Position numbers and translations under genes: made by a program
Notes under the pieces: model-generated
What the model saw: only the letters and a program-made list of their open reading frames with translations
Told to the model about the DNA's origin: nothing
Database searches by the model: none
Shown: piece after piece, positions 23,437-35,100 of the stretch
Position numbering within the stretch: the first letter of the stretch is position 1
Layout of the letters: each line of letters starts with the position of its first letter
DNA from: Rutpela maculata
Taxonomy: Eukaryota > Arthropoda > Insecta > Coleoptera > Cerambycidae
Assembly: GCA_936432065.2 (NCBI GenBank)
Contig: OW386291.2
Coordinates: 104,287,823-104,351,822, forward strand
DNA: 64,000 bases
Direction of reading: 5' to 3'

Positions 23437-24383
23437 ATGAGGAAGGAATATGCGGATATTATTTTTGTGTATGGCTTTTGCGACGGAAATGGGAGAGCTG
23501 CAAAAAGAGAGTATCAAAGGCGTTTTCCAAATCGCCGTGTACCAGATCATAAAACTTTTTCAGAGGTATACCAATTTAGTAGGGAACATGGACAATTTCC
23601 GTCAATGACAAAGCATGAACATGTTCCCAGAGCTTTTCCACAAGAAGAGCAAATATTACAGGTTGTGGAAAATAATGCATCCATAAGTGTTAGAAAAATA
23701 AGTAATGAGTTAGCAGTACCTAAGACAAGAGTATGACGAACATTAAAGAAGGAAAATTTGTATCCATTTCATGTTGAAACAGTTCAACGTCTAGAAGACG
23801 GCGACGACGTTCCCCGCTTAACATTTTGTAGGTGGACGTTGGCTCACAGAAGAATAATATCGATAGTTCTATTCACGGATGAAGCCCAATTCACACGTGA
23901 CGGAATTAACAACTGTAGAAATCAGCATGTTTGGGCAACCGAAAATCCACATGCAGTGATTCAGAAACATACCAATACATATTTAATATTAATGTGTGGT
24001 GGCTAACGAAGTTTATTTAAAATTTCTTAGAGATATCTTGCCAGATTTATTAGAAGACATCAATACTATGGGTTTGTGGTTTCAGCACGATGGTGCATTT
24101 TTCTGTACCGGTTCGGGATTATCTGAACCAGCATTACACCAACAGATGGATTGGCCGCGGAGGTCCGATAAACTGGCCACCGAGGTCCCCTGATTATTTT
24201 TTATGGGGTCATCTTAAGTCAGAGGTGTACAATGAAGAGTTCAATACACGAGAACAACTTCTAGAAAAAATTATTACTGTATGTGATAACATTAGAAATA
24301 ACCCGGAAGTAATTGATGGGTCAGTGCAAACAAAATTTAAAACGTTCTCAAAAATGTATTGTCGCTGGGGGCATTCATTTTGA
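23437..24383 (+). pseudogene. Mariner-superfamily (DDE_3-type) transposase, broken
   Basis: Cut-and-paste transposase relic. The N-terminal ~100 codons (23437-23736) hold the helix-turn-helix region typical of the family (ADIIFVYGFCDGNGRAAKRE, then RRFPNRRVPDHKTFSEV). The catalytic core follows: FTDEAQFT (first aspartate), HVWATENPH, WFQHDGAFF (second aspartate) and, after a frameshift, WPPRSPDYFLWG (third acidic residue) and HLKSEVY. The C-terminus is near 24383. Lesions: an in-frame TGA at about 23734, a deletion/frameshift around 24000 after MCGG, and further frame changes near 24100-24190. Expected length is about 330 residues, so nearly all of it is present but dead. It lies centrally between the inverted repeats of its element. 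Confidence 0.88.
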
Positions 24384-24708
24384 AAACCAGTTATAGTTTT
24401 AATTATTTGCACCGTTTTTAATTTTTTTTTGTTCAATTATTTAAAGTTCTAAATAAATTTATTTTGTCAAAATAAAATTGCAAACTTTTGTCTTTTATAT
24501 TATATTCTCAAAAGGTGTTTAATATTTTTTTAAATTGTGCTTGTTAATTCAAGCCTTTTCACTAACATTATTTTTCTTTCGTGAAAGAAATGAAATGTGT
24601 ATTATTTTGGATGAAAGTTAAACTAAAAAAAGCTTAGAAATACTGAATGTCAAAACAAAAACAAATAACAACCTCTTCTGCGGGGTATTTAGCTAAAATT
24701 AATAAAAC

Positions 24709-25086
24709 AAGCTAAAAACGTACTCTTCGCCAATTTACTGAGCTTTTTATATATAATTGTTACACATTCTATAGGATACTCTTCGCAGTATCTTGTAAAT
24801 AATGTTAGTTTTTAGTACAAGCGACAGAAATTAAGAGAATATATATTTTTTAATTAAATAATTAATAACTTTCTTCAAAAACAATATGGTTCTTCCTCTA
24901 GCTAACACTAACTTACTTTCCAAATTTCAATACAATCGGATTTTTCTTTCTTAAGTTATCGTGCTTACAAGAAACGTGACGGAATGACAGTCGGACAGAC
25001 GGACATTTTGAAAGTTGTGATATTTACGATTTTAGAAATGTGCCGATCAAATACAATATACTCTTCGTTTTTGCGAAGAGTATAAT
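24709..25086. mobile_element. Nested ~380-bp insertion in the right arm of the mariner-superfamily element
   Basis: The left arm of the host element reads CATCATTATTTTATTAAT without a break, while the right arm is interrupted at this point. The inserted piece carries TACTCTTCGC near both ends and once inside (24778), and ends in a hairpin TATACTCTTCG-TTTTT-GCGAAGAGTATA at 25059-25086. The part with ACAGTCGGACAGACGGAC resembles tails of common arthropod interspersed repeats. Non-coding. A Helentron-like origin is possible but unproven. Confidence 0.7.
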
Positions 25087-25556
25087 AATGATGTTAGCAA
25101 CTGGATTGTGTTATTTGTAGAATGTCAAATTTGTTCTTTCAATACTTTTGAAAATTTATTGAAGAATAACCATAAATGTGCCATCAAATATTATGACATT
25201 AGTTTATAAACTGGTCCATAGGCTTTTTAAAAGTTTACTAACATTTACCAAAAAATAATATACAGTGTGATGTTAACGACCTAAGAGCCATATTAAAAAA
25301 ATGGAGGTCGGTACTGGAATTTTTCCAAAATCACTTAAGCTATTCATTAACCCAAAAGAGTATAATATGTATACCAAATTTTATCTAAATATGTGCAGTG
25401 ATTTCAAAACTATGGCGGACTAAAGTTCTGGTCAAAAACACCTCGTATCTCAAAAACGGTTCACATGCAACGGTAAGTATTAGGGTGTTTTGAACTCAGC
25501 TGAGTGTGCTCTACCTTCCACTAGAGTATGTTCGTTTAAATCTGGGACACCCTGTA

Positions 25557-26459
25557 TAAGGTTTTTTTGTTTGTCTTGTCGTTCCCCACCACCCGTTTTT
25601 TTTAATGACATGAAACTAATTGCACCCTGTATGTCGCACCTTATCCCAGGAAAATATAAATTTAATATTTTTCTGAGGAAGGGTGTAGCAATAATTAGAG
25701 CCGCAATGCAATATACTGCAGACTATGCGATATTTGTTTGTGTTAAAAATGTACACTTTTTGGTACAAGGTACTATTACATTTAGTTTTATCTCTGGTAA
25801 TTCGTTATGACCTGATAGAACATAAATTCACAGTCTCAAGTGCCGTATTTTATGCCCTACAATTTGTACTGTAAAATTTTAATACCAAATAGAAGCTATG
25901 TTTTCTTTCGAGAAATAATAGTCATTTGTAATCTTGAATTCTAGAAAGGATTGAAAGGAATTATTATGCTTTATTAGTTTTTCGTATTCGCTATTTTGTG
26001 CCTCGTTCCCAGCCTAGCTACTTGTTAGAAGTATTAATTTTCAAGTCGATTTTAATGAATCATTATTTCTCTGTATTTTACAGCAATATAAATAGAAATA
26101 ACGAGATACGACAAAACAATATTCGACTTACGACTCTATAAGATTTTGTATACAGTGTACCACAAGATTGATGTAACAAAAGGTATAATGAACAAAAAAA
26201 TTTCGAATTTTGGAAAGCTAAGGTATATAAAAAATGAGTTGAATCAGTGTTATACAGGGTGTTTTAAAAGCAAATTTGTAAAAATCATCCCGCTAACAAA
26301 CCACCCTTATTTTTCAAGATATGAAAAATTTTCACTAAGAAAAGTTGTTTAGAATGCAATTTTTACTATCCATTTCCACAAAAAAAATTAGTTGGATAGA
26401 ACGCCATGAAAAACCTGTATACAAAAAAGATTTCCTATCTGCACTCTTAACAGTTAGTG
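25557..26459. other. No gene seen; lone transposon end
   Basis: AT-rich. TATACAGGGTGTTTTAAAAG at 26252-26271 resembles the end of a mariner-superfamily MITE, but I found no partner. Confidence 0.4.
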
Positions 26460-28198
26460 TAACGGTCGTGGTGACACGACAGACATAGTCAAAGCATTTA
26501 TTGGACAAACAGAACCCCATATCAGGAATTCACACCATTTCATACAAGAGCTGAAGAACATCACAGTGATCTAAGATGATATACTAGTCGGTTTTGACAT
26601 AACATCACTCTCCACAAATATACCAGTTATTGAGGCGATAGAATTAGCTCGGGAAGAATTGCAGAACAACGATTTGGGCACCACCTTAGCAGACCTGATG
26701 GAGCTTTGTGTCAACTCGACCTACTTCAACTTCAATGGAAGCCTATATAAACAAAAAGATGGAGCAGCAATGGGTTCACCTTTATCACCAGTACTCGCCA
26801 ACTTACTTATGGAAGCATTCGAAATATACGCCTTGGACAACTACCAATTAAAACCAAAATGTTGCTTTAGATATGTGGACGACACTTTCATTATAAGGCA
26901 ACAGGCCGTGAGGAACTGGAGAATTTCAAGGACTACCTTAGGGGGACGGTAGCTCAGTGGTTTAGCGCGTCTAGCTTGCATACTGGCGTACCTAGCGAAG
27001 CAGGTTCAATCCCTGCTCATCGCGAAATAATTTTAATTGTAAAATTATCCCCAAGAAGTGGTTCGGACTCCACTATAAGCTGTAGGGCCTCGTTTCTCTT
27101 TACCTAACACAAAATCATTCTGGATTTTCAAGGAGTTACTTCGGTGACTTGAGAAGCGGTTAAGAAAACATTTTAAACCTAAACAGCATACATCATAAGA
27201 TCAAATTCACCATGGAAATAGAAACAGAGAGCCAACTTCCATTTCCGGACGTCCTCGTGTTCAAGAAGGATAATGGAGGATTAGGACACAAGGTCTACAG
27301 AAAACCGACGCACGCCGACAGATACCTACACACTAATTCTCACCACCACCCAGCACAAAAACAGGCCGTCGTTAACACACTAGTACATAAAGCAAAGCAA
27401 ATTTCCGAGACAGAACAAGAATATCGTACCTTAAAAACATCACAACAGAAAAATGGATACAAACCGAAGGACATAGACAACGCAATACAGAGACAAGATA
27501 CAACCAGAACAGAAGAAGAAAAGAAATACACGGCAATAGCTTAACTACCGTATATAAAAGGATGTAGGGATAGAATCGGAAGAGTTTTGGAGAAAAATAA
27601 CGTCAAAGTAACATATTATGCGAAACAGAAGATGGCACAACATTTTTTCAAATACCAAGGTCCAAAAGAACCAGAAACACCACGAGTATATAGCATTCCA
27701 TGTTCCTGCGGACAAGTTTACATCGGAGAGACCAAACGACGTATAAACACCAGACTCAGAGAAGACATTAGAAATATAAAGAAGGGAAATTCTACAAAAT
27801 CAGCAGATGCCGAACATTCAGAAGAAACCGGTCATTTGATAAAATTCGTCAAAACAAAGAAATTAGCCAACACCAAGAATTATTGGCCAAGAAGATACAA
27901 AGAAGCCATTGAAATAAATCAGAATAACTATAACCGTGGCACTGGACCAATACCAATACCAATTACCAATAACGTGGAAGTCAATGTTCCACATGAGCAA
28001 TTATCCGCAACACGCCTCTTGATAACCTATATAAATAGAGTTGCTCAATTCAGCAGAGCTCACTCCGCTTCAGAAAAAGCCCACGACAAGATGGCCGAAA
28101 CTTCAAGCACTCAACCAAGTCTACGCGGAAGAAGACCCGGAAACCAGCAGCCAGATCACCAGCTCCGCGAAAGCCTTAGCACCAAGATCCTCTATTAG
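26460..28198 (+). pseudogene. Penelope-like retroelement: reverse transcriptase and GIY-YIG endonuclease relic
   Basis: A broken Penelope-type retrotransposon protein. RT motifs appear in order: FDITSLSTNIPV (motif A, ~26596), GAAMGSPLSPVLANLL (motif B, 26761-26808) and RYVDDTFII (motif C, YVDD at 26872-26883). After an insertion (26941-27176) the thumb/linker resumes at 27212 (QLPFPDVLVFKK, then HKVYRKPTHADRYLH). The C-terminal endonuclease begins VYSIPCSCGQVYIGETKRR (27686-27742), the GIY-YIG signature in its Penelope form, and the frame ends at 28198. Lesions: stop codons near 26568 and 27541, a frameshift at about 26900, and the SINE insertion. The N-terminal part of RT is missing. It acts, in intact form, by target-primed reverse transcription in the nucleus. 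Confidence 0.93.
26941..27176 (+). mobile_element. tRNA-derived SINE inserted in the Penelope RT
   Basis: A tRNA-like head has an A box TAGCTCAGTGG at 26950-26960 and a B box GGTTCAATCCC at 27003-27013, about 45 bp apart as in tRNA genes, followed by a ~160-bp tRNA-unrelated body. It splits the Penelope frame between ACTACCTTA and ACCTAAACAGC, which look like a short imperfect target duplication. The acceptor-stem ends do not pair, so this is not a working tRNA gene. Confidence 0.83.
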
Positions 28199-28224
28199 GT
28201 AATCTTAGAAATAAATTTTTACAA

Positions 28225-29482
28225 TCTATTTATATATATAAAAGAATACCTGACTGACTGACTGACTCACTCACTGATCTATCAACGCACAGCTAAAACC
28301 ACTGGGTCTAGAAACTTCAAATTTTGCATAGAGCTTCCTCGAATAGCGTAGGCAACCATTAAGAAGGGATTTTTCGAAATTCCTGAGAGGTAAAAAAGGG
28401 GGTTGAAATTTTAGGCTTTTTCGGAAACTGTTAGATCTAGATGCGTGAAATCTGGCAGAAATATTTTTTGTTGAAATCTATTAGATGTGTAAAACGAAAT
28501 TTCGATTTTCCTTTTTGAAGGGGTGAAAACGGGGGTGGTAGATGGTTTAAAGCGCACCCATATTTTTGAAATCGCGTAAGTCAGAAACGTGATTATTCGA
28601 GCTGAGGAAATAAGAAGACACGTATTCGACGGTTTTCAACCACCCCCTCCCCGAAAGGGAAAACGGGGAGGGGGTGGTTTTTAAGCTTTTCGGAAACGGT
28701 TAAACCTAGAAGCGTGAAATTTGGCAGAAATACTCTTCACTGAAATTTATTAGACACGAGTGAAACGAAATTTCGATTTTCACTTTTTGAAGGGGTGAAA
28801 GCGGGGGTGGTAGATGGTTGGTAGATGGTCTAAAGGGTATCCGTATCTCTGAAATCGCCCAAGTCAGAAACGTGATATTGCACTAACGGGATCTTCTGAG
28901 GAAATAAGGAGACACGTATTCGACGCCCCCCCAACGGGTGAATAGGAAATTTGCGCATGAAATTTGACACATACCCACCCATGTGCTCTATTGTCGATTA
29001 AAATTATTCTTTTTTTCGTTTAACTCGCTCTAACAAAAAAATAGACAAATTGCGAAACATTGTGAGTTTCCCCGAGTACTAAGGATGCGTAGTGGGTTTC
29101 CTCGAGTACTATGGATGCGCAGTGTGTTTCCTCGAGTACTATGAATGCGCAGTGAGTTTCCACGAGCACCATGGATGTGCAGTGGGTTTTCTCGGGTACT
29201 ATGGATGTGCAGTGGGTTTCCTTGAGTACTATGGATGCGTAGTAGGTTTTTTCGAGTACTATGGATGCACGGTGGGTTTCCTCGAGTACTATGGATGCGC
29301 AGTAGATTTCCTCGAGTACAATAGATCCGCAGTGGGCTTCCTCGTGTGCAATGGATAGGAAGTCGGTTTCCTTAAATGCAATGAATGTGCTGTGGGTTAG
29401 TATCTCAATGTTCGTAATTCCACCCAGACGAAGTTCCACCCGAACGAAGTTCCACGGGGACGAAGTCGCGGGAATCAGCTAG
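28225..29482 (+). mobile_element. Helitron (non-autonomous) with internal minisatellite
   Basis: Begins TCTATTTATATATATAAAAG after an A and ends GTCGCGGGAATCAGCTAG before a T, the classic insect Helitron ends; the subterminal CGGGGACGAAGTCGCGGG looks like a degraded 3' hairpin. The interior has two similar ~240-bp units (28400-28560 and 28680-28860, each with GGTGAAA-CGGGGGTGGTAGATGG) and a 30-bp minisatellite. There is no Rep/helicase gene. Confidence 0.88.
29060..29395. repeat. 30-bp minisatellite, about 11 copies
   Basis: The unit is approximately GAGTACTATGGATGCGCAGT plus GGGTTTCCTC, with increasing divergence to the right. Because 30 is a multiple of three, both strands stay open as ten-residue repeats. 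Those frames are by-products, not genes. Confidence 0.95.
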
Positions 29483-29736
29483 TATCTTATAGAATTTTAA
29501 AACTAAAATTGTTACTTGAACTGTAGCAGAAATGTTTTATATTTCTTTATTAGTCAACACGCTACTAAACTTCTCCGTGAGTATAAATCCTCTTTCGGTC
29601 GTATCAATAACAACTGTAAAGTTTTTAACAATCAATAGTCCTGTTTTAAAATGTTCACGGAAATCCCAAGTGGAAGAATCGCACTTCAACAACTGGTAAA
29701 TTTAAGCATTTTTTAAATCGTTGCAGACTGATAAAC

Positions 29737-30165
29737 AAAACTCGAGAGATTTATCTCTGTGACGTTAAAGTCAGGGTTAGCTCTAGGTCAGCGCGGAAAG
29801 ATTTTTATGCAAGTGCACAATATATTTTACTTTATGCTTTTTTAGAGAATACCGTAATGTCCAAAGTGGGGGATGCAACTTTAAACTAACACACTCACAC
29901 ACATGTATTTTTCACGACCTATATATAATGAATATAAAAGTATATTATTTATATTTCGCAGCCTGAAAAGCGCGAGACATTTTTGTATACCGTCCACTCT
30001 TATACATGCACACTTATGGCTAGATTTGTACGGGGCAATTGAAAAACTGCGTAACGGCGATCTCGCATAGTCTACCTATTTCCCTTTATTAAATGTTGAC
30101 GTAAATGTCCAGAATTGCCACAGTGTAGGTATAGTAAAAGGGATTTTGTCAAAGCAATGTTTCAC
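29737..30165. repeat. Repeat copy 1 of a duplicated ~0.4-kb unit
   Basis: Begins CTCGAGAGATTTATCTCTG and runs through TCTAGGTCAGCGCGGAA, TATTATTTATATTTCGCAG, CACTTATGGCTAGATTTGTA and CCACAGTGTAGGTATAGTA. The same series recurs in order at 31755-32445 with an insertion. Confidence 0.85.
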
Positions 30166-30474
30166 AATTTTGACATCTTTCTGTAGAACGCACATTCTGC
30201 TGTACTACCTTAACTTCCAATTTTGCTTCCATAAGGAAACACTTGGATTGTAAAATGACGAATTAATTTACTCATTTGATAGGTACCACAAAAGTTTTTC
30301 AGTTCCTCACTCGATAATACCTTATGTTAGTGGAGTCAAAATAAATCTTGAATGGAATTCTCTGGTTACAGCAATTTTGTTGTTCTAATTTGTTGTAGGT
30401 ATAATAACAACTGCTATGAGCAATTTTGTATTAAATCGGTCCATTGCTTCTTGTAATATTTTAAAAAATTATAT
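30166..30474. other. No feature seen
   Basis: AT-rich spacer without a gene. Confidence 0.4.
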
Positions 30475-30810
30475 TTCAACACTGAAATTTTTCTTATTAT
30501 CTCCGGTCCTAGTAATCATATCTCAAAAATAAAAATAGTGAATAGCTCGCTATAAAATTTTGAATAGGACAAGGCCTATGAAGGAACTTTCTAATAATTC
30601 GTTAATTTGTAAAAAAATAAAAACCACCAAAAATGTTCTTTTTTGACAGTTTATGAAATATAACATAATAATGCATCAATTTTAACGAAAGTTGGTGGAA
30701 CTATGCCCTATATTGAACTAAACCTTTGTGTCAAATTTTAGTGCAAAATATTTATTCGAGCGGCTAAAAACCAATAATTAATTCGAAATTTCCATCGCTT
30801 ATTGTTTAAG
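30475..30810. repeat. Interspersed repeat, inverted copy at 58262-58612
   Basis: AATGCATCAATTTTAACGAA, then AGTTGGTGAAACT-like sequence, then ATCTCCGGTCCTAGTAATCA correspond in reverse order to ATTACTAGAACCGGAGAT and TTTCGTTAAAATTGATGCAT near 58380-58570. Non-coding, diverged. Confidence 0.7.
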
Positions 30811-31741
30811 AGGACATTTTTTTTTTCAAAATGTAGGGAACAATGAGCTGGACGTTATCATGGAACGGATGGAAAAGGGCTTTAGTGTTGTCGTACGCCT
30901 AGCAGACAACCGCGACAACGTGATGCTGTCAGGCGTATCATACAGCAAAGGGAGCCAACTAGAATAATGTATGTGTCACAAAATGTCTATCAAGATGTTG
31001 TGAAGAAGAGAATGAAATATCTTACGGGAAAGGCGTGTCCTGTTGCTTTGTTTATCCGTAAACATCATATATGCGCCATTATAACCGATATAATACATGT
31101 ACTTATTTGTTTGCGACAAACAAATTAAGTGAATTGTGCTCATATTTTATTCTGCATCCGTGTACAGAATAATTAATTAACTTCTGTGTACATTTTATTT
31201 TCTACAACCAACTTATATTTTATAAATTAATAAGAAAAACAGTTAATGCCGCCAGTATAGAGAGCAATTTCTAGTGAATCAGATAAAAATTATAATGATG
31301 ATTTCACTTGTTAGCATACCAACTACCTTAATCAGTGTTTGTAATCACAACTCGACATTATTGCATGTTTATAATGTCGCCAATTATTAACAACAATTGC
31401 CTACATATATTTAAAGAAAAAATATGACCTATAAAGTAGACTCAAAGTGAATTATTAATAACAATATATTCAAGAAATCGCCTTCAATTTGCTGACAATG
31501 CCAATACCACTTATGCTTTCATTAGGCATTTATTACAACTATTTGAAGTTATTGGTCGTTATTTGTATACGCAGCAGATGTTGCCAATTGAAATTAATGA
31601 CGGTTAATTTTCCTTATACTATCTAAAACCGTACACTGCACCAAGCAGAGTAGAGCAGTAGGTAAGTGTGCCGTATTATTCTGATAAACGTTTCTGATTG
31701 AACGACGTACAAAACAAGCAAATCACTCTTTAAAATTATAA
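30811..31741. other. No gene seen
   Basis: AT-rich. The stretch 30840-31000 is slightly less biased but has no open frame of note. Confidence 0.4.
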
Positions 31742-31894
31742 TCTTATAATCAAGGCTCAGGAGATTTATCTCTGTGACTCAAAATCAGGGTTGGCTCTAG
31801 GTCAGCGCGGAATGATTTGTATGCAAATATGATTCAATATATCTTACCTTCTATTTTTTTTTAGAGAATTCCAGTTTATTATAAACACTCACTC

Positions 31895-32140
31895 GAAGAG
31901 GAGGTATTGGGGATGTAGGTTAGGTTGACATGTGAGTGGGCTAGTAACAGACCCTCCACCGCGACCATCTGGTCTATTGTGGCTCACTCCTAATTATATT
32001 TCACCCAATAGGTTCAGCTTTTTGATAAAGCCGACTACCTTCTTGGGTGAGAGGTTGTCCAGATCCTCTGGCAGCAGTTGCCCTTTGCCAAAAAATGAGA
32101 ATCTGGTTCTTTCTGCAGCAGGACAGGTACATAAAATGGG
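31895..32140 (-). pseudogene. R1-like LINE 3' end (C-terminal peptide and 3' tail)
   Basis: On the minus strand 32140-31994 encodes CPAAERTRFSFFGKGQL, then LSPKKVVGFIKKLNLLGEI and a stop. This is the usual last block of LINEs of the R1/Jockey/I group, after the zinc-finger cysteines. The following ~100 bp is 3' untranslated sequence (GAGTGAGCCACAATAGACC). The piece is absent from the duplicate at 29737-30165, so it is a severely 5'-truncated insertion into this copy. Confidence 0.75.
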
Positions 32141-32869
32141 GATGTAACATTGAACTAACACACACTCATATATATTTTTCACTACCATACCACACACATA
32201 TGTAATTTTTCACGACCTATAACGAATATAAAATTATATTATTTATATTTCACAGCCTGAAAAGAACCAAACATTTTTGTATCCGTCCACTCTGTATAAT
32301 TTCACGCTAGGTCCTTAGAGACATACACACTTATGGCTAGATTTGTACTGGGCAATTGCGAAACTGCGATCTCACATAGTCTTTCTCCTTATTAAATGTT
32401 GACGTAAACGCCCAGAATTTCCACAGTGTAGGTATAGTAATTAAAGGAGATAATAACACCTTATTAGTAAAAAAACATGTAAAAGTACCGCCGTACACTG
32501 TACAGACAATCCAACTTGGTGTAGCCAACCTTGTCGGTACGCTTTGAAGATTACTGGAATTTCAGCAGACCAGCTCACTTTCACGAATGAGTTCAAAGGA
32601 TGCTGACAATGTTGGTTCCAGCAAGTTGCATCATATGTAATGTTGACACTCGGTCAGGGTCGAATGCCTTCAACACTGCAATTGTAAAATAATCAAGTCT
32701 TCAAAGTCAGTACGTTTCACCAATATAGTAGATTTCCGATAAAAGTAGATTACGTATTACTTCCACAGTAACGCCAAAAACATTTTTGAAAATTTTTATT
32801 ATTCAAATAGGCTTAGGATTAAACGTAGAGATTTTAAGTGAGCGGAAAAAGTAATTATGTCTGTCGGTA

Positions 32870-33071
32870 TATCTATCCATTATAATTTTTTGTACGCACG
32901 ATTATTCTGGAACCGTTTAAGATGTTGACTTAAAATTTGGTACACGTATATATTTTAACGAGATCTGGAACTCGATTATTGATCTTTTGTTGAAAGCTTG
33001 GGCCGTAAATTGGGGTAAATGGGGGAAAATAGGTAAATTAAGCAGGTAAGAGTCCGTAAAATTTGTATTTA

Positions 33072-33115
<44 letters not shown>

Positions 33116-33400
33116 AGCTAAGGTCTCTAGCTACCCCCATTACCACTCCCACCCCATTATTAAAGGGGGTGAAAAAAAATAAAATTGTAATTTAGTGAGT
33201 GTACGAGAACCTAAGCCTTCAATTTTTTTTTATTTCATCCACCCCCACTACCGTTGTGGCATATCGTTTTATGAGTTTTTAGGGTAGGCGATTTCAAATA
33301 TCATATTATTAAAGTTCTATAAACAATTATTTCCACACAGTAGAGTGCAAATATAATATCAAAATTTTTTTCGTTGTGACAGACTCGTTTTAACATTTTA
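32870..33400. repeat. Dispersed repeat copy with TA microsatellite
   Basis: Shares with 52985-53597, in the same order, GGTACACGTATATATT-like sequence, GCAAGTAAGAGTCC/GCAGGTAAGAGTCC, a CCACCCCC block, GGGTAGGCGATTTCAAATAT and AAACAATTATTTCCACA. The first ~90 bp also match 1848-1940. A TA run fills 33072-33111. Non-coding. Confidence 0.8.
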
Positions 33401-33893
33401 AAATGAAATAAAATTCATTTTATCACGTAGTGCACATTTGTGATGCACACGGTACATGACAGTTTTATGCCATTAATCCTTAACTTTGTTTGTTATGTAT
33501 GATTTAATATTATATAAAAATTGTTTATTTTACTGGGAAAAAAACGTTTTATGTTGCCAGGAGCTTATTGGATTTTTTATATTTAATTATTATGAAAATA
33601 AACATAATAAACACACCACACATATTAAACAGAACAGGAAGATGCGTGTTTGATTCAAGATTGTTTTTTTATTTGCTAGATATGCATTACATGTTTTTGT
33701 GAGAATCACTACCGTTTTTAGGTTAAATTTGTCATCAAAAATACACTGTAGCTGGCAATGTCGAATATTTTACCATTTCGTCGTTTTTATGAATGTTTTA
33801 GTAGATGTTTTCAGTATAATATTATGTCTATGTAAGAGCCGTCTTTGGCCCCAGAGATAAATCTCTCGAGCCTTGCTTATAATTCTATGCTAC

Positions 33894-34628
33894 GTTTAAA
33901 ATAAAGGAGATTTTCAAATACTTGGTTACCTCTAATCCCGCTACTTGGAAAAAAAAATTCAGCAAAGATATTCGAGCTCCGTATCAGTGGAAACTAGAAT
34001 CTCTTAGACACAAAATAATTTTTTAAATGAAGTCATCCAAATTGTTGATGAACTCCTGAGCTTCCACCATTTGTCTTTAAGGGTTCAATCATATTGGATC
34101 CAAAAATGATGCCACCTACCATAAATGGTCATAATGTTGCATGACTTATGCTTCAATCGATTTTATAGGAATCAATACCTTTTTTTACAATCTATGTTAA
34201 TGAGTTATAGTACACATTACCGTATACAACTTGTAAACCGTACTCTGACAGAACCGTCCACGAAACTGGCACCAATTTTATTTCATTTACTATTGTCGTA
34301 ACATTATTTTTTTATAAACTTATCGAGGAGTTGTACTTCCTAAAATATCTAATATATTTTTTTTAAATGAAACAATGCAATACAAGACTAAGTTAACTAA
34401 TTTACATTTTAGATACTAGATGTAGTAATTATTATAGAATATACAGATTGGTCCATCCAAATACGAACATAGATGCAATATGTCGATTCCTGATATGACG
34501 ACATCCTACGAGTGATGATTAACAAGCTTGTGTTCAATGCTGTCGTCGGGGATATGCCTGTTCTGCCTGTGCATCTCCATCTCGACCTTCAACCCGCGCA
34601 TAACATAATGCTTTCAATGGACAAGCGT
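33894..34628. other. No gene seen
   Basis: AT-rich, no open frame of note. About 34530-34610 is less AT-biased but has stops in all frames. Confidence 0.4.
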
Positions 34629-35100
34629 CAATGGGCTCATTTAATGAATTTCATTTAGTAGTTGTTACTTCTTGTGGATAAAGTATTACTTAAAATTAGA
34701 CGATATTGAAAATTTCAGATAAATCCGATATGCGGTTTTCGAAATATACGACTTTTAAAGAGCACGGTGCGAACATTATCGTGACGTCAGAGGATAGTAA
34801 TATAAATCGGTGAAAATAGCTGATAAACTGAAATTTTTCACAAACACGCATAAGTTTCAAAACACACTGCTTAAGTTAACGATTTGTAATATTGTGAAAC
34901 TATAATAACGCCCTGCAGCTAGCCGCTTCGGCTAGCGGGTTCCTATTGCCGATTCTCGACCGCGGGCGAGGTCCATTTTTATGATTTTTTTTTAGACAAT
35001 TTATAGGTCTCACAAAATTCTAGTTTTTTGCACAGGGTCTTAAAATGATTAAATCTTTCAGATAATTAAATAAAAAAAAAAGTGCTAAATGAGCCCATTG
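34629..35100. mobile_element. 472-bp MITE with a central hairpin
   Basis: Inverted ends CAATGGGCTCATTTA and TAAATGAGCCCATTG, perfect over 15 bp. Inside, GCTAGCCG-CTT-CGGCTAGC at 34918-34936 forms a perfect 8-bp stem. No coding frame. Confidence 0.75.

Larger units (their letters stand above)
22672..25554 (+). mobile_element. Mariner-superfamily element with ~0.5-kb inverted repeats
   Basis: TA duplication at 22670-22671 and 25555-25556. Ends CAGGGTGTCCCAGATTTAAA and its complement. The inverted repeats continue inward to about 23215 and 24643 (for example TACCCCGCAGAAGAGGTTGT at 23161-23180 against about 24671-24690). The right arm is interrupted by another insertion at about 24709-25086. 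The centre holds a broken transposase gene. The element is about 2.5 kb without the nested insertion. Confidence 0.9.
31742..33893. mobile_element. Composite repeat region bounded by ~30-bp inverted ends
   Basis: CTTATAATCAAGGCTCAGGAGATTTATCTCTG at the left is matched in inverted form at about 33857-33893 (CCAGAGATAAATCTCTCGAG, then CCTTGCTTATAATT). The left portion (31755-32445) is copy 2 of the unit at 29737-30165, carrying an inserted LINE 3' end. The right portion includes the dispersed repeat at 32870-33400. It could be one old element with insertions or a chance pairing of two solo ends. Confidence 0.5.

Noticed and set aside
26941..27013. tRNA gene
   Set aside because: A and B boxes are present, but the acceptor ends do not pair and it is followed by a SINE body inside a Penelope gene.
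29020..29439. Open frames on both strands with ten-residue repeats
   Set aside because: They follow from a 30-bp minisatellite in a Helitron; a repeat of that length stays open in any stop-free frame.
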